Positions 40,232 through 49,695 of a DNA stretch of 64,000 nucleotides are shown piece after piece. A program made the position numbers and the translations under genes. The stretch is from the NCBI GenBank assembly GCA_905221605.1, contig CAJNDS010000518.1:1-64000 (forward strand), read 5' to 3'. The stretch comes from Symbiodinium natans (taxonomy: Eukaryota > Sar > Dinophyceae > Suessiales > Symbiodiniaceae). The number at the start of each line of letters is the position of its first letter. Positions within the stretch are counted from its first letter, which is position 1. A model generated the notes under the pieces. The model was given only the letters and a program-made list of their open reading frames with translations, was not told where the DNA came from and did no database searches.

Positions 40232-43200
40232 TCATAAAGCAGATATGGGCTGTCGAAGGTACATCAAAACATAAGCATCTTGCAGTATATCGACGGAGTC
40301 CACAGACAATACATGAGCCAGACTTTCATCATCCATGTGGTGCAATCTTTGCACTGTACCCAAGCTCTCACCACTGCGCTCAAGCAATAGTGCACGATAA
40401 TGGCCTGTAACCGGGGTGGCTCCAACATGCATGACGGCTGAGACAAGTATGTAGGGCTCCCACTTGACCCTGCACCCCTCAGCAGAACAGAAGATCGGCA
40501 ACTGGACCTCCAAAGAAAACGGGCATGCGATGACGTCCTTGTGTGTGCCAGAAGACAAGACTTTAAATCTATCCCACACAATGCAGACAAGTTGAGCAGA
40601 AGGCCATAACGCATGTAGCAGTCTTTGCTGATGCCACTCCTGCACTGCGTCATCCAAACTGACATGCGGCATCCCATCAGGTAGCCGCGGTTGTAAGCGA
40701 AGATACAGTGAGCCCTGATCGCTCCAAGTTTCCCGCGGGATGAGATGCCGTGCCTGCCAATGCCCAAATACATTGCATCCATGATCAACCCGTTGCAGTA
40801 TATGTTCCAGAAATTCGACAGTGTCATGCTGTTGCTGCGGTGCATGCCATGCCTGAATCAAAATCTGAAAAGATACATCGCCTGAGAGAGCACCCACAAA
40901 GCAGGAGGCGCAAAAACGAGATAACAGACACCCCAAAACAGAGGTCGGTACAAACAGATCAGACTGATACCACGATGCCATTGCGAGAGCCTGAATCAGA
41001 GCATTGGCATAGCAGTAGTTGAAAGCATTGAAACACACGCACCTGCAAGGAGGAGGACTCGTCAACGATGCGCTGTCAACCATTGCTGTAGCTGGTTCAT
41101 CTGCTGACTGCGCTTCTGCCTCGCACCTCGAAGCCGAGCTCCGATGAGCTGCAGGGCTGCGCACTCCACCCAGGATCTCAGGTTCTGATGGACCCGGGCT
41201 GCACCAGGACGCAGCGACACGTCTATCAAAAAGGGTAGCACTTCCCCCAGGTGCTCCTCGTTCGGCGGCTTTGTCGCCTGAAAACGTGTGACATGTTCGG
41301 GAACAAGAATTGCCTGTTGCGTCTGCTTGACCTGCTGAATGAAGGTCTCCATTTTCAGCGGGGTCCGAGTGGGGCAGATCTCCAGGGTTTTCTCGGCGGG
41401 GTTCCAGACTTGGTATACCCACTCCCCCTCTGCAGTCAGAAGCTTCTGATCTTTGAGGGCCTGAATCTTCTCCGGATTGGTCAAGAGCGCCTCTGCCCTG
41501 GCACCCAGCTCTTGCAACAAGGCCACGAACAGGGTGGTGCGGAGGCTCATTTTCAACTGAGCAGGATCCTTCAACTTGAGATCTCGCCATTTGGCGATGA
41601 CTTTGACCATTGTCAAAGCCAGCGACTCCTCTCCTGGGACCTTCAGCGCCAAAAAATAGCTTGTGTCTGTTTCCAGACGACCAAGACTGTCGCCCTGTCG
41701 CAGAACAAGAGCCACCAATAGCTTTATCAGTGGGAGCAGGTCGTTGGAAGTAGTCATCGATGAAGCCCCCTTTCCGTCTCCCTTGACCCACTTGTGCTTG
41801 CGCCTCGCGGGGGAGCCCGAGTCCAGCTGACGCTTGCCGAGCTGTTGACTGCTCTCTGCTAAGGCCTGCATGCTCGGCAGGAGTCCCCCTAGCACTGCCA
41901 TCATCTCTTGGTCGACCGCCGCCGCTGTAGTGAGGCTGCTGTCCGGCTCCTGCCCAAGAGATATGACAAAGCATCAAGAAGCTCTGAAAAACATACGTGC
42001 AATTGCCTGCATGCTGGCGGGCATCAGAGGTTCTGGCCCCGCAATAGCGACAAGGCGATACTGCTATTTTACGAAGCTGCTTGACTTCAGCCTCGTACTG
42101 CGCTGAATAGCGAGCCCAAATGCTGGCGTGAGATTTCTTGTAATGTTGCCTGATTGCCCTGCCGTCAACCACCCACTGCGTGCAAAACCCACAGGTGTGA
42201 TGAAGGTCGCATTGCGATGCAAACTGAGCAAGAAACTTTCGCCAGCCGTGCGCACGCAAGTACTCCATCTTCTCTGCCTGGGCAATGAGTGGCGTAAAGC
42301 CACTGGTATCAGATTGCGAGCTTGAAAGCGACTTCCACATCGAGGCCCCTACCCTCAGCGTTTCATCTGCACCAACACTCGTAGCGCCTGATATCTCAGA
42401 ACCATGTTGACTTGTGCGTCTGAGACCTGGACAACTGTTATGTTCAATGTGCCTGCGAAGTGAACTCCAAGTGGTGTAGAGGGCATTGCAGAACCTGCAC
42501 TGCGGAACACCGTTGATTGAATAGGCATCCCTGGTCAAGTGCTCAGCCCGGACTGGCGCCTTGACTCCATGAACTTTTCCTTCATGTAGCTTGAGTTTGT
42601 GAAAGTCGGCGTATTGTATTCCACACTCCTGACACTGAAATGTGACTTGAGTTTCGAGGCAAAAATCGAGCTGCAGCAGAGGCCCGCAACGCACGCGACC
42701 GGCTCGAATTGCGTCTGGAGCTGTATCGTCAGCATCAATGTTCTGCAAAGAAGCCACAATTTGTTGGTAATGCTGAAGCAGTGCATCCCTCCCAAAGCAA
42801 AGTGGATGATGCGATGCAAGCAAGCGAGCGACATGACCCTGACCGCGAAGTAGAATAGCTTCTCGAACTGTGTACTCCGAGATGGATTGTAGAAATTCGG
42901 AATCAGATGTTCTATGCACATGTCTAGGGCTGCGATAGATTGCACGCAAGTGCCGCAGTTTCTGAACATGTACCAGATGCAGACTCGCTTTGGTCATCCC
43001 TACAGCCTCCAGCCCGTAATTCTGACTGGTTTCGACGCAAACCTTCCAAAGCCGGTGTCTTTGACGAATGGAAATGCCACCACGCCCCTGCAAGACTCGC
43101 CGTAGTTTGGAGTGGTGCCCGGCCGCCTGCTGAACCCGAAAACGCGCCGTCTGTTCTTCAAAAGAGCCATAGGAAAGTATAACGCCAAGATACTTGTAGG

Positions 43201-44800
43201 ATGTTACTATAGGCAGGTGCCACTTCCGAAAGTCATTGTAGCAGAACCGTCGCTGGCCAGCAGAGTTTTTACTGATATGCTTGTGAAGCCAGGTCTGAGC
43301 TTGTATCCCTCTGACAGAAATGACCAAGACTGATTTCTCCCTGTTAATGGTGAGACCCATCTCGAAAAGCACATTCAACACCTCCGCCAGCTCCTCACGC
43401 ATCTGCCGCAGATCTCGAACAGCCAACATCATCCATCGGAAATGCAGATCATCAGCATAGGCCGTGGCATGCTCTTGTGACCAGGTAAGACCATTAGAAC
43501 CGGATGAGCAACGGAGATCAATTTGAAACATAACGTAGGCCATATATATGGTCCAGAGGCTGGGAGCCAGAACACATCCTTGTTTAACTCCTTGATTGCA
43601 CCGGATTGTGTGCTGTGCTTCAGCATGCGATCCATGCCTATAGGTGCCCGTGTTGTGCCATTCCAAAATGAGAGCAATAAGATCAGCGTCAACTCCAGCC
43701 CATACGAGCATGTCATACATGACACGACGCGGCATGCTGTCAAAGGCCCGTGTGCAGTCTACGCTAAGTTGGACGCCCCCCGCACACTCCATCCGAATAG
43801 CACCACTTTTCCGACCATGAATGGTCATACGCTGTGCACTGACAAGGGCTCTCACCTCACGACAGTGCTCTGCAACCCTAGAAATAGCATCTGCTGCATT
43901 CCGATATTTGGTGTAGGCGTACTGTGGACAACCAAGAACCAGCTGGTCAAGCGTCTGCTGCAAGCGCCATTTCAGAATCAGCGTATAAGCTTTCGCCGGT
44001 GCATATTGCAGTGCTATGGGCCGCAAGTTTTGTGGCTTGGTGGCAGGTTTTCCTGGCTTGCTGAGGAAAGTGAGCCAAGCTTCGTTAATCCCCGACTCAA
44101 GCTGACAGACATTGTCCCGATAGCAACGATTGAGATATTCACACAGGGGTCGCGCCACAACAGGCGCAGCAAAACGCCAAGCGCACGCAGGAGCAGCGTG
44201 CGGTGCGGTGGCTTTCCTGAGCGCAAGGTGTCGCAGCGCTGCCTCCACTTCGGGAATCGAGAAGTGAGCTTGTCCCTTGTCAACTTGCGGTAAGGACGGA
44301 AGACCATCACCTTCAAAAACAGGCCTCCAGAAATCATCGATGCACTGCGCTTCGCGCGTAGATGTTTGCAAAGCTCCATCTTTATCACGAATCTGGATCC
44401 GGGTGTATGACTGTTTCGGCGCGAAACGCCGTATAATGGAGTAGAACCCGTAGGAGTTGTTGGCTTGAAGAGCCTCTTCCGCTTCAGACAGGTGCTTGTC
44501 CCAATACACACGTCTCTCTGCGCGACATCTTTTGCGTAGTGCTTTCCTCGCCGACTCAAATCTGTGAACCAGAAGCCAGGCACGAAAAATGGTGCTCATC
44601 GTCTTGCGGTTGGGCCTGTAACCAAGCATTGCTGCTCGCGCCTTCCAAACATCTTTCAACGCCAGCGTAGTGTCTGCCGACTTCCATACACCTGCCGACT
44701 CACGTTCCTGAGTGGGATACATTTTCAAGGCAAGGTTGCGCAACACACCATCGATACGCGTCGGTGTGAGGAAATCACTGTGTTGGTTGAGCTCATCCGC
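40232..44800 (-). CDS. LINE ORF2: reverse transcriptase, zinc fingers, USP-type protease-like domain
   Basis: It continues in the same frame as the endonuclease frame, after a single TAG. The RT core includes LTFLSKPGKP, LRPIALQ, DCTRAFDSMPRR, NQGVKQGCVLAPSLW and the catalytic YADD (43459-43448). Downstream are four Cys/His finger-like motifs (CQECGIQYADFHKLKLHEGK, CRFCNALYTTWSSLRRH, CGFCTQWVVDGRAIRQH, CRYCGARTSDARQH). The C-terminus is USP-like: Cys box NYCYANALIQAL (Cys codon 41014-41012), QQHDTVEFLEHIL corresponding to the QQD/EF box, and His box TGHYRALLLE (His codon 40402-40400), ending AYVLMYLRQ. Between fingers and USP the frame used for the annotated domains is replaced by another frame (see 41062-41945). 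Confidence 0.88.
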   Translation of the reverse strand, partial: ADELNQHSDFLTPTRIDGVLRNLALKMYPTQERESAGVWKSADTTLALKDVWKARAAMLGYRPNRKTMSTIFRAWLLVHRFESARKALRKRCRAERRVYWDKHLSEAEEALQANNSYGFYSIIRRFAPKQSYTRIQIRDKDGALQTSTREAQCIDDFWRPVFEGDGLPSLPQVDKGQAHFSIPEVEAALRHLALRKATAPHAAPACAWRFAAPVVARPLCEYLNRCYRDNVCQLESGINEAWLTFLSKPGKPATKPQNLRPIALQYAPAKAYTLILKWRLQQTLDQLVLGCPQYAYTKYRNAADAISRVAEHCREVRALVSAQRMTIHGRKSGAIRMECAGGVQLSVDCTRAFDSMPRRVMYDMLVWAGVDADLIALILEWHNTGTYRHGSHAEAQHTIRCNQGVKQGCVLAPSLWTIYMAYVMFQIDLRCSSGSNGLTWSQEHATAYADDLHFRWMMLAVRDLRQMREELAEVLNVLFEMGLTINREKSVLVISVRGIQAQTWLHKHISKNSAGQRRFCYNDFRKWHLPIVTSYKYLGVILSYGSFEEQTARFRVQQAAGHHSKLRRVLQGRGGISIRQRHRLWKVCVETSQNYGLEAVGMTKASLHLVHVQKLRHLRAIYRSPRHVHRTSDSEFLQSISEYTVREAILLRGQGHVARLLASHHPLCFGRDALLQHYQQIVASLQNIDADDTAPDAIRAGRVRCGPLLQLDFCLETQVTFQCQECGIQYADFHKLKLHEGKVHGVKAPVRAEHLTRDAYSINGVPQCRFCNALYTTWSSLRRHIEHNSCPGLRRTSQHGSEISGATSVGADETLRVGASMWKSLSSSQSDTSGFTPLIAQAEKMEYLRAHGWRKFLAQFASQCDLHHTCGFCTQWVVDGRAIRQHYKKSHASIWARYSAQYEAEVKQLRKIAVSPCRYCGARTSDARQHAGNCTYVFQSFLMLCHISWAGAGQQPHYSGGGRPRDDGSARGTPAEHAGLSREQSTARQASAGLGLPREAQAQVGQGRRKGGFIDDYFQRPAPTDKAIGGSCSATGRQSWSSGNRHKLFFGAEGPRRGVAGFDNGQSHRQMARSQVEGSCSVENEPPHHPVRGLVARAGCQGRGALDQSGEDSGPQRSEASDCRGGVGIPSLEPRRENPGDLPHSDPAENGDLHSAGQADATGNSCSRTCHTFSGDKAAERGAPGGSATLFDRRVAASWCSPGPSEPEILGGVRSPAAHRSSASRCEAEAQSADEPATAMVDSASLTSPPPCRCVCFNAFNYCYANALIQALAMASWYQSDLFVPTSVLGCLLSRFCASCFVGALSGDVSFQILIQAWHAPQQQHDTVEFLEHILQRVDHGCNVFGHWQARHLIPRETWSDQGSLYLRLQPRLPDGMPHVSLDDAVQEWHQQRLLHALWPSAQLVCIVWDRFKVLSSGTHKDVIACPFSLEVQLPIFCSAEGCRVKWEPYILVSAVMHVGATPVTGHYRALLLERSGESLGTVQRLHHMDDESLAHVLSVDSVDILQDAYVLMYLRQPISAL
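41062..41945 (-). CDS. LINE ORF2 middle segment read in a shifted frame
   Basis: About 295 codons (EPDSSLTTAAAVDQEMM ... NQLQQWLTAHR-stop) with good protein character (LLPLIKLLVALVLRQGDSL, LRTTLFVALLQELGARAEAL). It is offset +1 from the frame that carries the zinc fingers upstream and the USP domain downstream. The ORF2 frame is open here too but reads as Gly/Ser/Arg-rich shadow sequence. Entry requires +1 and exit -1, so the shifts compensate. Intron-like signals lie near the entry (GTATGT at 41996) and at the exit (TCCTCCTCCTTGCAG ending near 41045). Confidence 0.7.
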
Positions 44801-46837
44801 CTACAGCACTTGCGCCATCTGCTTATAATCCACACGGTTTTGGTCAGGCTGTGAAGACTTGGCTCCGGAGACAACCAATTTGTGAGTGAGGATAGTATAG
44901 ACTGGTACATGTCTGGCTCCCCTGCGCCACTGAAACAGGTGCACTTGAGGCTGCGGCCTGGCCTTTTTGGCATCTCCACCTGAATCTCTGAGACGTGTGG
45001 CCAGGAAATCGATCTGTGTGCCAACCTTATCTGACCGAAATGTGGCTGCCGATGCCTTGGATTGCCAAGTGTTTAGCAGACACAAGTCATGCTGCTCCAC
45101 AACCTGCATGAATTCAGGCAGATCTGCAGGGGCCGAAGCACTGGGGAGGATACCACGACCAGTATGCATGGATCTGAAATCTGCTGGGGTGTTAAAATCA
45201 CCGGCCACCAGTAGTTGATGCCTTCTAGGAATGACATCCAAGCACCTGTGAATTTTATCCCAAACTTGTTTTCTGCGAGTATATGTGTCAGCGGCATCTG
45301 AGTTGCGAACCTGTTGATACACCGCAACCACAGTAATGGGAACATGGCGTTTGGGCTGACCTGGTCTGGCGGGAAGCCGAACTTCCAATAGTCGTCCCGG
45401 GATATGTTCAGTGTACCGAAGTTCTGCGCTACTCCCAAGAGATTTGTTAATCAATATTGCCACGCCTAACCCATTGTTCGCCCGCGGTTGTTTAGAACCA
45501 GATCCGGAAAGAATCCAATGCCATCTGTCAGAGTGAATCTCGGCGCTGGCCCGCCATGTCTCCTGCAAAACCACGACGTGTACTTGGGCGAGGATAGAAG
45601 GCGAGTGAAGCCACTTAGAAATCTCATCAAAAGCATCAATCCCGAGTCCACCGACGTTTAAAGATAGGAAGCCAATCTCATTGCTACAGAGCGAAAACTC
45701 AGCAGGCGGTGTATCCTTGGGCGGCCAAGCCTGCAATGAACGAACTTGTGCATTAGATCGACCACTACGAACCATCGAACGCCCAGACTGTGAGGGATAT
45801 GGATCTCCAAGCCGACCCAGATCAGAAACGGTGTACTGTCTGCCCCGATATGTAGTGCTGCCATGTCTTTCAATCCTGTGTCTGGCCCTCCGAAGGGACC
45901 GCTTGACCACAAAACCAACCTTTGGTAAGCATTGTCGGCTAGCTTTGCTCACAAGATAATCCGTGTTCAATGAAAGCTCGTGAGCTTCGGGTGCCATAGC
46001 CGAATGGGCACCCACCCTCGCTTCTGTTCCCGTCGCATTGACTGTCTGAAAAAGCAGACACCACCAAAGTACATATAGTAGACGAGAACCTCCGGACTTG
46101 GGACCGGAGCGGCTGTTGTTATGGGAGGACACATTGTAGTCGCGCCGCGGTATGGCGCACGCAGATGCGAAAAAACATTGCAGGAAAGGAATGCCACAGT
46201 TAAGGCTCTGACCATCGGACTGCTTCCAGCTGCCCATTCCACGTCGAGGATCAAGAAAAAGAAAAAGGGGCGCGAAGCTCAGAACCCAATACAAATACAG
46301 TCCAAATATCACGCAACACAGCAGCCCACTGTACTCAGCAAGGCTTGGGGAGCTCAACAAGGTTTGCGTTTGCTTAAATTTGTAAGCACCCTGCAACCAT
46401 CTACTCACCTCATCAAACATGTTGTAAGTTCCTAAAGAACCCAAGAGCACCCATCGACTGCCAGTATAAGCGCCAGGACGTTTGCTCTTCCAGAGCCCAA
46501 GGCAGCGGCCAGCGATTCTCTCGCCAGTCCCTCTGAGCATTGCACATAAAGGAGTCCAAATATTCATTATCTCAAGCCCCCACTCCTCCATGCGTAGATG
46601 GATCTCAATACGATGGTCCACGGCGCCCGTGTGGCTCCAAAATGCCAGCAAAAGAAGAGCGCTCGCGAGCCGCACATTCATATTTTCAAGAAAGTTCGCC
46701 ATGCCATGCGCAAATCCGCAAACTGCTGAAAGTTGAAAGTCGCAAGAGTAGTACACAAAACAATGCCGATCGCTGCAACGTGAGGGGCCAGGCGCCCGGC
46801 CCTCCGAAGAGGATGACCAGAAAATTGAACTTCGCAA
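44801..46837 (-). CDS. LINE endonuclease segment (EEP/APE family) with N-terminal extension
   Basis: 678 codons to TAG at 44801. The first in-frame ATG is at 46702; the 5' extent is uncertain. The first ~400 residues have hydrophobic stretches (LASALLLLAFWSH, LLCCVIFGLYLYWVLSFAPL) and basic, Ser-rich linkers. The endonuclease domain follows: IGFLSLNVGGLG (metal-site Asn), VVVLQETWR (catalytic Glu), VAVYQQV, LLVAGDFNTPAD (45202-45191) and a terminal ARHVPVY, where the usual Asp-His pair keeps only the His. The role is nicking of target DNA for target-primed reverse transcription. As EN and RT are normally one protein, the TAG is probably a nonsense change or a readthrough site. Confidence 0.85.
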   Translation of the reverse strand: MRSSIFWSSSSEGRAPGPSRCSDRHCFVYYSCDFQLSAVCGFAHGMANFLENMNVRLASALLLLAFWSHTGAVDHRIEIHLRMEEWGLEIMNIWTPLCAMLRGTGERIAGRCLGLWKSKRPGAYTGSRWVLLGSLGTYNMFDEVSRWLQGAYKFKQTQTLLSSPSLAEYSGLLCCVIFGLYLYWVLSFAPLFLFLDPRRGMGSWKQSDGQSLNCGIPFLQCFFASACAIPRRDYNVSSHNNSRSGPKSGGSRLLYVLWWCLLFQTVNATGTEARVGAHSAMAPEAHELSLNTDYLVSKASRQCLPKVGFVVKRSLRRARHRIERHGSTTYRGRQYTVSDLGRLGDPYPSQSGRSMVRSGRSNAQVRSLQAWPPKDTPPAEFSLCSNEIGFLSLNVGGLGIDAFDEISKWLHSPSILAQVHVVVLQETWRASAEIHSDRWHWILSGSGSKQPRANNGLGVAILINKSLGSSAELRYTEHIPGRLLEVRLPARPGQPKRHVPITVVAVYQQVRNSDAADTYTRRKQVWDKIHRCLDVIPRRHQLLVAGDFNTPADFRSMHTGRGILPSASAPADLPEFMQVVEQHDLCLLNTWQSKASAATFRSDKVGTQIDFLATRLRDSGGDAKKARPQPQVHLFQWRRGARHVPVYTILTHKLVVSGAKSSQPDQNRVDYKQMAQVL

Positions 46838-46979
46838 TGGTGGAACAGGTCACTCTCTGGCTGACAGCGGGAGCAGAATCAACAAAGAAAAAGAGCTGCC
46901 GAACGAGGCAACCTCCGGCGCTCTATGGCGCACTTCCCTCCCAAAAAAATTGACAAGGGCGGTTGGAGCCGAGAAGCTT

Positions 46980-46992
46980 TGTCCCCAAACTT
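46980..46992. other. Target-site duplication, 5' side of LINE
   Basis: TGTCCCCAAACTT, identical to 39760-39772. Confidence 0.93.
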
Positions 46993-47049
46993 CCCCCCAC
47001 CTGTCGAATGCGGATGGTTTAGGGTTCATGGTTTAGGGTTTCGGGTTTA

Positions 47050-47740
47050 GGGGCTCCTCCCGCCAGGTAGACGAGCCAAGAAAGGTCGAAAAAAAAGGAA
47101 TGTGCTAAGCACACTTCTCGAACCCGAAAATTCCCTAAACCCTAAACCCTAAACCCTAAATCCTAAACCCTAAACCCCAAACCCGAAACCCCAAACCCTG
47201 TAACCGGGAGCCTCTTCCTCCGCGCTCAGTGACAGCCGCGCACGGACGCTTGCGCTGCCATGCATCGAAGCCGTACCTAAAGTCGAGGATTGAGGGGGTT
47301 CTGGGCCCATCTGGGTTTAGAGTTTAGGGTTTAGGGGTTAGGGGTTTCAGGGTTCAGGGTTTAGGGTCTAGGGGTTAGGGGATATGGGGTTTCCAAAAAA
47401 AAGAGACCCCCAATATAGATCCCCAAATAATTAGTATAGGATCCCCTGAAAATAAGGACCCCAATAAGGCACCCCTAATTTCGGAAACCCTAAACCCTAA
47501 ACCCAAGACCCATATGAAGAGTTCGTATCCGCTCTGCTGGTGTCGCGCACAACGCTCACGTCCGGCCTCCAGGCGCAGTGATGGCTGCATCGTGGTCAGC
47601 TTGAAGCTCGTCCAGGGACTTCCTTTAAGTACAGGCTTTTGGGTACAGGGTTCAGAGCTCTTCGTTAGCACCTGTTCTTGTGGCATATGAAGATTTGTAT
47701 CCATGCCCACCTTTCCGAACACACAATTACGTATGTACAG
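47050..47740 (-). CDS. Exon cluster, unknown protein
   Basis: Three islands on the minus strand. About 47740-47500 reads GMDTNLHMPQEQVLTK, then GSPWTSFKLTTMQPSLRLE and RHQQSGYELFIWV. 47276-47205 reads YGFDAWQRKRPCAAVTER after TTTAG| and ends TCCCG|GTTACA. About 47090-47050 reads FDLSWLVYLAGGAP. They are separated by telomeric tracts. If joined to the gene at 38.7-39.6 kb, the LINE would be an intron insertion, but phases were not resolved across it. Confidence 0.42.
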
Positions 47741-47985
47741 TCGCACGCGCCTGCCTCATGCACACAGAAGCACATCATGCATGAAAAAAAGCAGCCAGCA
47801 AACACCTACGCGTATGCGTAAAGACCTGCACATGTACACACATGTGTGTACATCTGTTCAATTCTCTGACTGATGGGTGACGAATATTTGGCAGGCCCCA
47901 GCATTTAGCATCCCCATCAGTTTGAGAACTGACCATAAATACAAGTAGAAGCATGTCTTGAACCCCTAGACCCTAAACCCTAAAC

Positions 47986-48061
47986 CACTGTCCTCCGGCA
48001 GAACCGGACCATGTTGCTGGTCTCTGCCTCCACCGACTTCGTCGGATTCTGGCGGACCATC
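47986..48061 (-). CDS. Small exon, unknown protein
   Basis: 25 codons, MVRQNPTKSVEAETSNMVRF and CRRTV, after ATCAG| and ending GTG|GTTTAGGG, a telomeric donor. Probably upstream of the 47.0-47.7-kb exons. Confidence 0.5.
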
Positions 48062-48278
48062 CTGATACTTCGGGGGTTTAGGGTTTAGGGTTTAGGGTTT
48101 AGAGTTTCGGGTTTAGGGTTTGGGGTTTAGGGTTTGGGGTTTGGGGTTTAGGGTTAGGGTTTAGAGAGGCGCAACAAGGCTTGTGGACTCCAAGTTCATC
48201 TCATGACGTGTCCGAGGCTTTCCGGACGCGCTGTTGCGCCAGGTTTGAGGCTCGGCGTTCTGCAAAGGAGGCTTCTTG

Positions 48279-48433
48279 TTGGGTTCCTCCCTTGTACTAA
48301 CTGTCCTGAAGAGGGATTATAGTACCCCCTATCCTTATACTGACAGTCCTTAATCCTTAAGAGGGATTATGAGCGGGGGTACGATCGATAATGCTGATTA
48401 AGGAAAGTTAGTTCAAGGGGGAGCACCCCAAGC
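48279..48433. mobile_element. MITE-like element, copy 4 of the TTGGGATGTTCCCC family
   Basis: TTGGGTTCCTCCCTTGTACT and inverse AAGGGGGAGCACCCCAAG ends. The centre has duplicated GAGGGATTATAGTACC-like words. Confidence 0.7.
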
Positions 48434-48512
48434 TTCTGGTCGTGTCTGGGGACATGAGCGTTGCCTTAAAGTCGCCCCTTTTTTGTAGAGCTTTCCTTAC
48501 AAAAATGTAAAC

Positions 48513-48750
48513 TCATCTATCAAGGACCCTGGTTGAGGAAGCTTCAGAACCCACCACCCCACCCACCCCCTCCCCACAGACACGCTGTGAAACCGTTCTA
48601 GCCCTTGCTGCGTCGAGCGTCTGCTTCGGAGACACCGACGTGAGGGAGTCGGAGGCCTGATACCCGACTTTGCCTCGCCGGAGGTTCCGTGGAGAGGAAT
48701 CGCAGGATGGTGGCTGGTGCAGGCCGGTGACGTCCTTAGGGATCAGGCTT
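48513..48750 (-). CDS. C-terminal coding exon, unknown protein
   Basis: Reads HQSLIPKDVTGLHQPPSC, then NLRRGKVGYQASDSLTSV and QTLDAARARTVSQRVCG, to a stop at 48513. A GTAAGT..CCAAAAG| intron-like sequence precedes it. It may be the end of the gene whose exons are at 49117-49510. Confidence 0.45.
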
Positions 48751-48874
48751 TGGTGCTTTTGGAGGGCTTTAACAAACCCCTTTACAATGCACTTACTCTT
48801 TAGGGCTTTGAGCATGCCCAAAAAATCCAAGAACAATAACGGCAAAACATCCTAACAATGGCACGCAGCAGCAA

Positions 48875-49070
48875 CGACAACCACAACCACAACCACAACC
48901 ACAACCACAACCACAACCACAACCAGCAGCATCATCATCATCATCATCAACATCATCATCATCATCAGCAGCAGCAGCTGCTGCTGCTGCAGCATCATCA
49001 TCAGCAGCAGCACCACCACGATCAGGACCAGCATCATCACCAGCATCGTCACCGTCGTCATCATCCTCGA
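48875..49070. repeat. Trinucleotide microsatellites (CAACCA, ATC, CAG, CTG)
   Basis: A compound array. Frames over it give His/Asn, Gln/His or Asp/Ala/Gly-Cys homopolymers and should not be called genes. Confidence 0.92.
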
Positions 49071-49116
49071 AGCAGAAACGAACTATTCTTGGGTTTAGGG
49101 TTAGGGAGCATGTTAC

Positions 49117-49510
49117 TGAACAGCCTCGAGCGTCCATCACAGGTTGATTCTGTGGCTCCTGTGGCTTGGGATTCTCGCCAATGGTCCCCGACTTTCGCAG
49201 CAGCTGTTGCTGAAGCTGCCTCTTTTTACTATGGACTAGGCAAAAGGCATACAAGTTCGTCATAAGATTCAGGGCTAGGTTTAGAGCTTCGGGGCTTAAA
49301 GTAACGGATTCGGCGGGGGTTATACATATGGCGATTAGGGTTCAGAGGGCCCCTTCGAAAAAAAAACATCCCCTCTCTCTCCTACGGTGGCCACATCTCG
49401 GGGGCCTCGCCGTCTGCTCCTCGAGCAGATCCATCATCTTGTTCATCGACGTCGTGACGACACCAGAGTTGGAGGTGAAGCTGGTGCCAGAGAGCTTCCG
49501 GTGCACGGGC
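49117..49510 (-). CDS. Two-exon gene fragment, unknown protein
   Basis: Exons 49510-49386 and 49235-49117 join in phase (CCACC|GTAGGA to TTGCCTAG|TC) as PPRCGH-L-HSKKRQLQQQL. Exon 1 reads VHRKLSGTSFTSNSGVVTTS and MNKMMDLLEEQTA. Exon 2 is Gln/Pro-rich (NPKPQEPQNQPVMDARGCS) and ends TCA|GTAACA. Probably a flexible regulatory region. Confidence 0.58.
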
Positions 49511-49519
49511 CTTTGGAGG

Positions 49520-49695
49520 TTTAGGGTTTAGGGTTTAGGGTTTAGGGTTTAGGGTTTAGGGTTTAGGGCTTAGGGTTTAGGGTTTAGGGTTTAGTAGGGT
49601 TTAGGGTTTAGGGTTTAGGGTTTAGGGTTTAGTGTTTAGGGTTTAGGGTTTAGGGTTCAGGGTTTAGGGTTTAGGGTTTAGGGTTTAGGGTTCAG
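49520..49695. repeat. TTTAGGG array upstream of the 49-kb exons
   Basis: About 24 heptamers with few variants. Its left edge abuts the acceptor CCAAAG|GCCC of the exon at 49510. Confidence 0.93.

Larger units (their letters stand above)
39773..46979 (-). mobile_element. Complete non-LTR retrotransposon (LINE) with EN, RT, zinc fingers and USP-like domain
   Basis: A 7207-bp element on the minus strand bounded by a perfect 13-bp target-site duplication (39760-39772 and 46980-46992). Its 3' end (low coordinates) is a short ACAAG microsatellite tail rather than poly(A). The coding region covers 46837-40232, a single reading frame of about 2200 codons, broken by one TAG at 44803-44801 and by a stretch in which the sense protein moves to another frame (about 41960-41070). 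Perfect duplication and little decay indicate a recent insertion. It sits in telomeric-repeat-rich intronic DNA between exons of what may be one host gene. Confidence 0.93.

Noticed and set aside
48793-49265. Frames rich in Asp/Ala, Gly-Cys or His/Asn
   Set aside because: Trinucleotide microsatellite translations; only the part at 49117-49235 is kept as an exon on splice and phase grounds.
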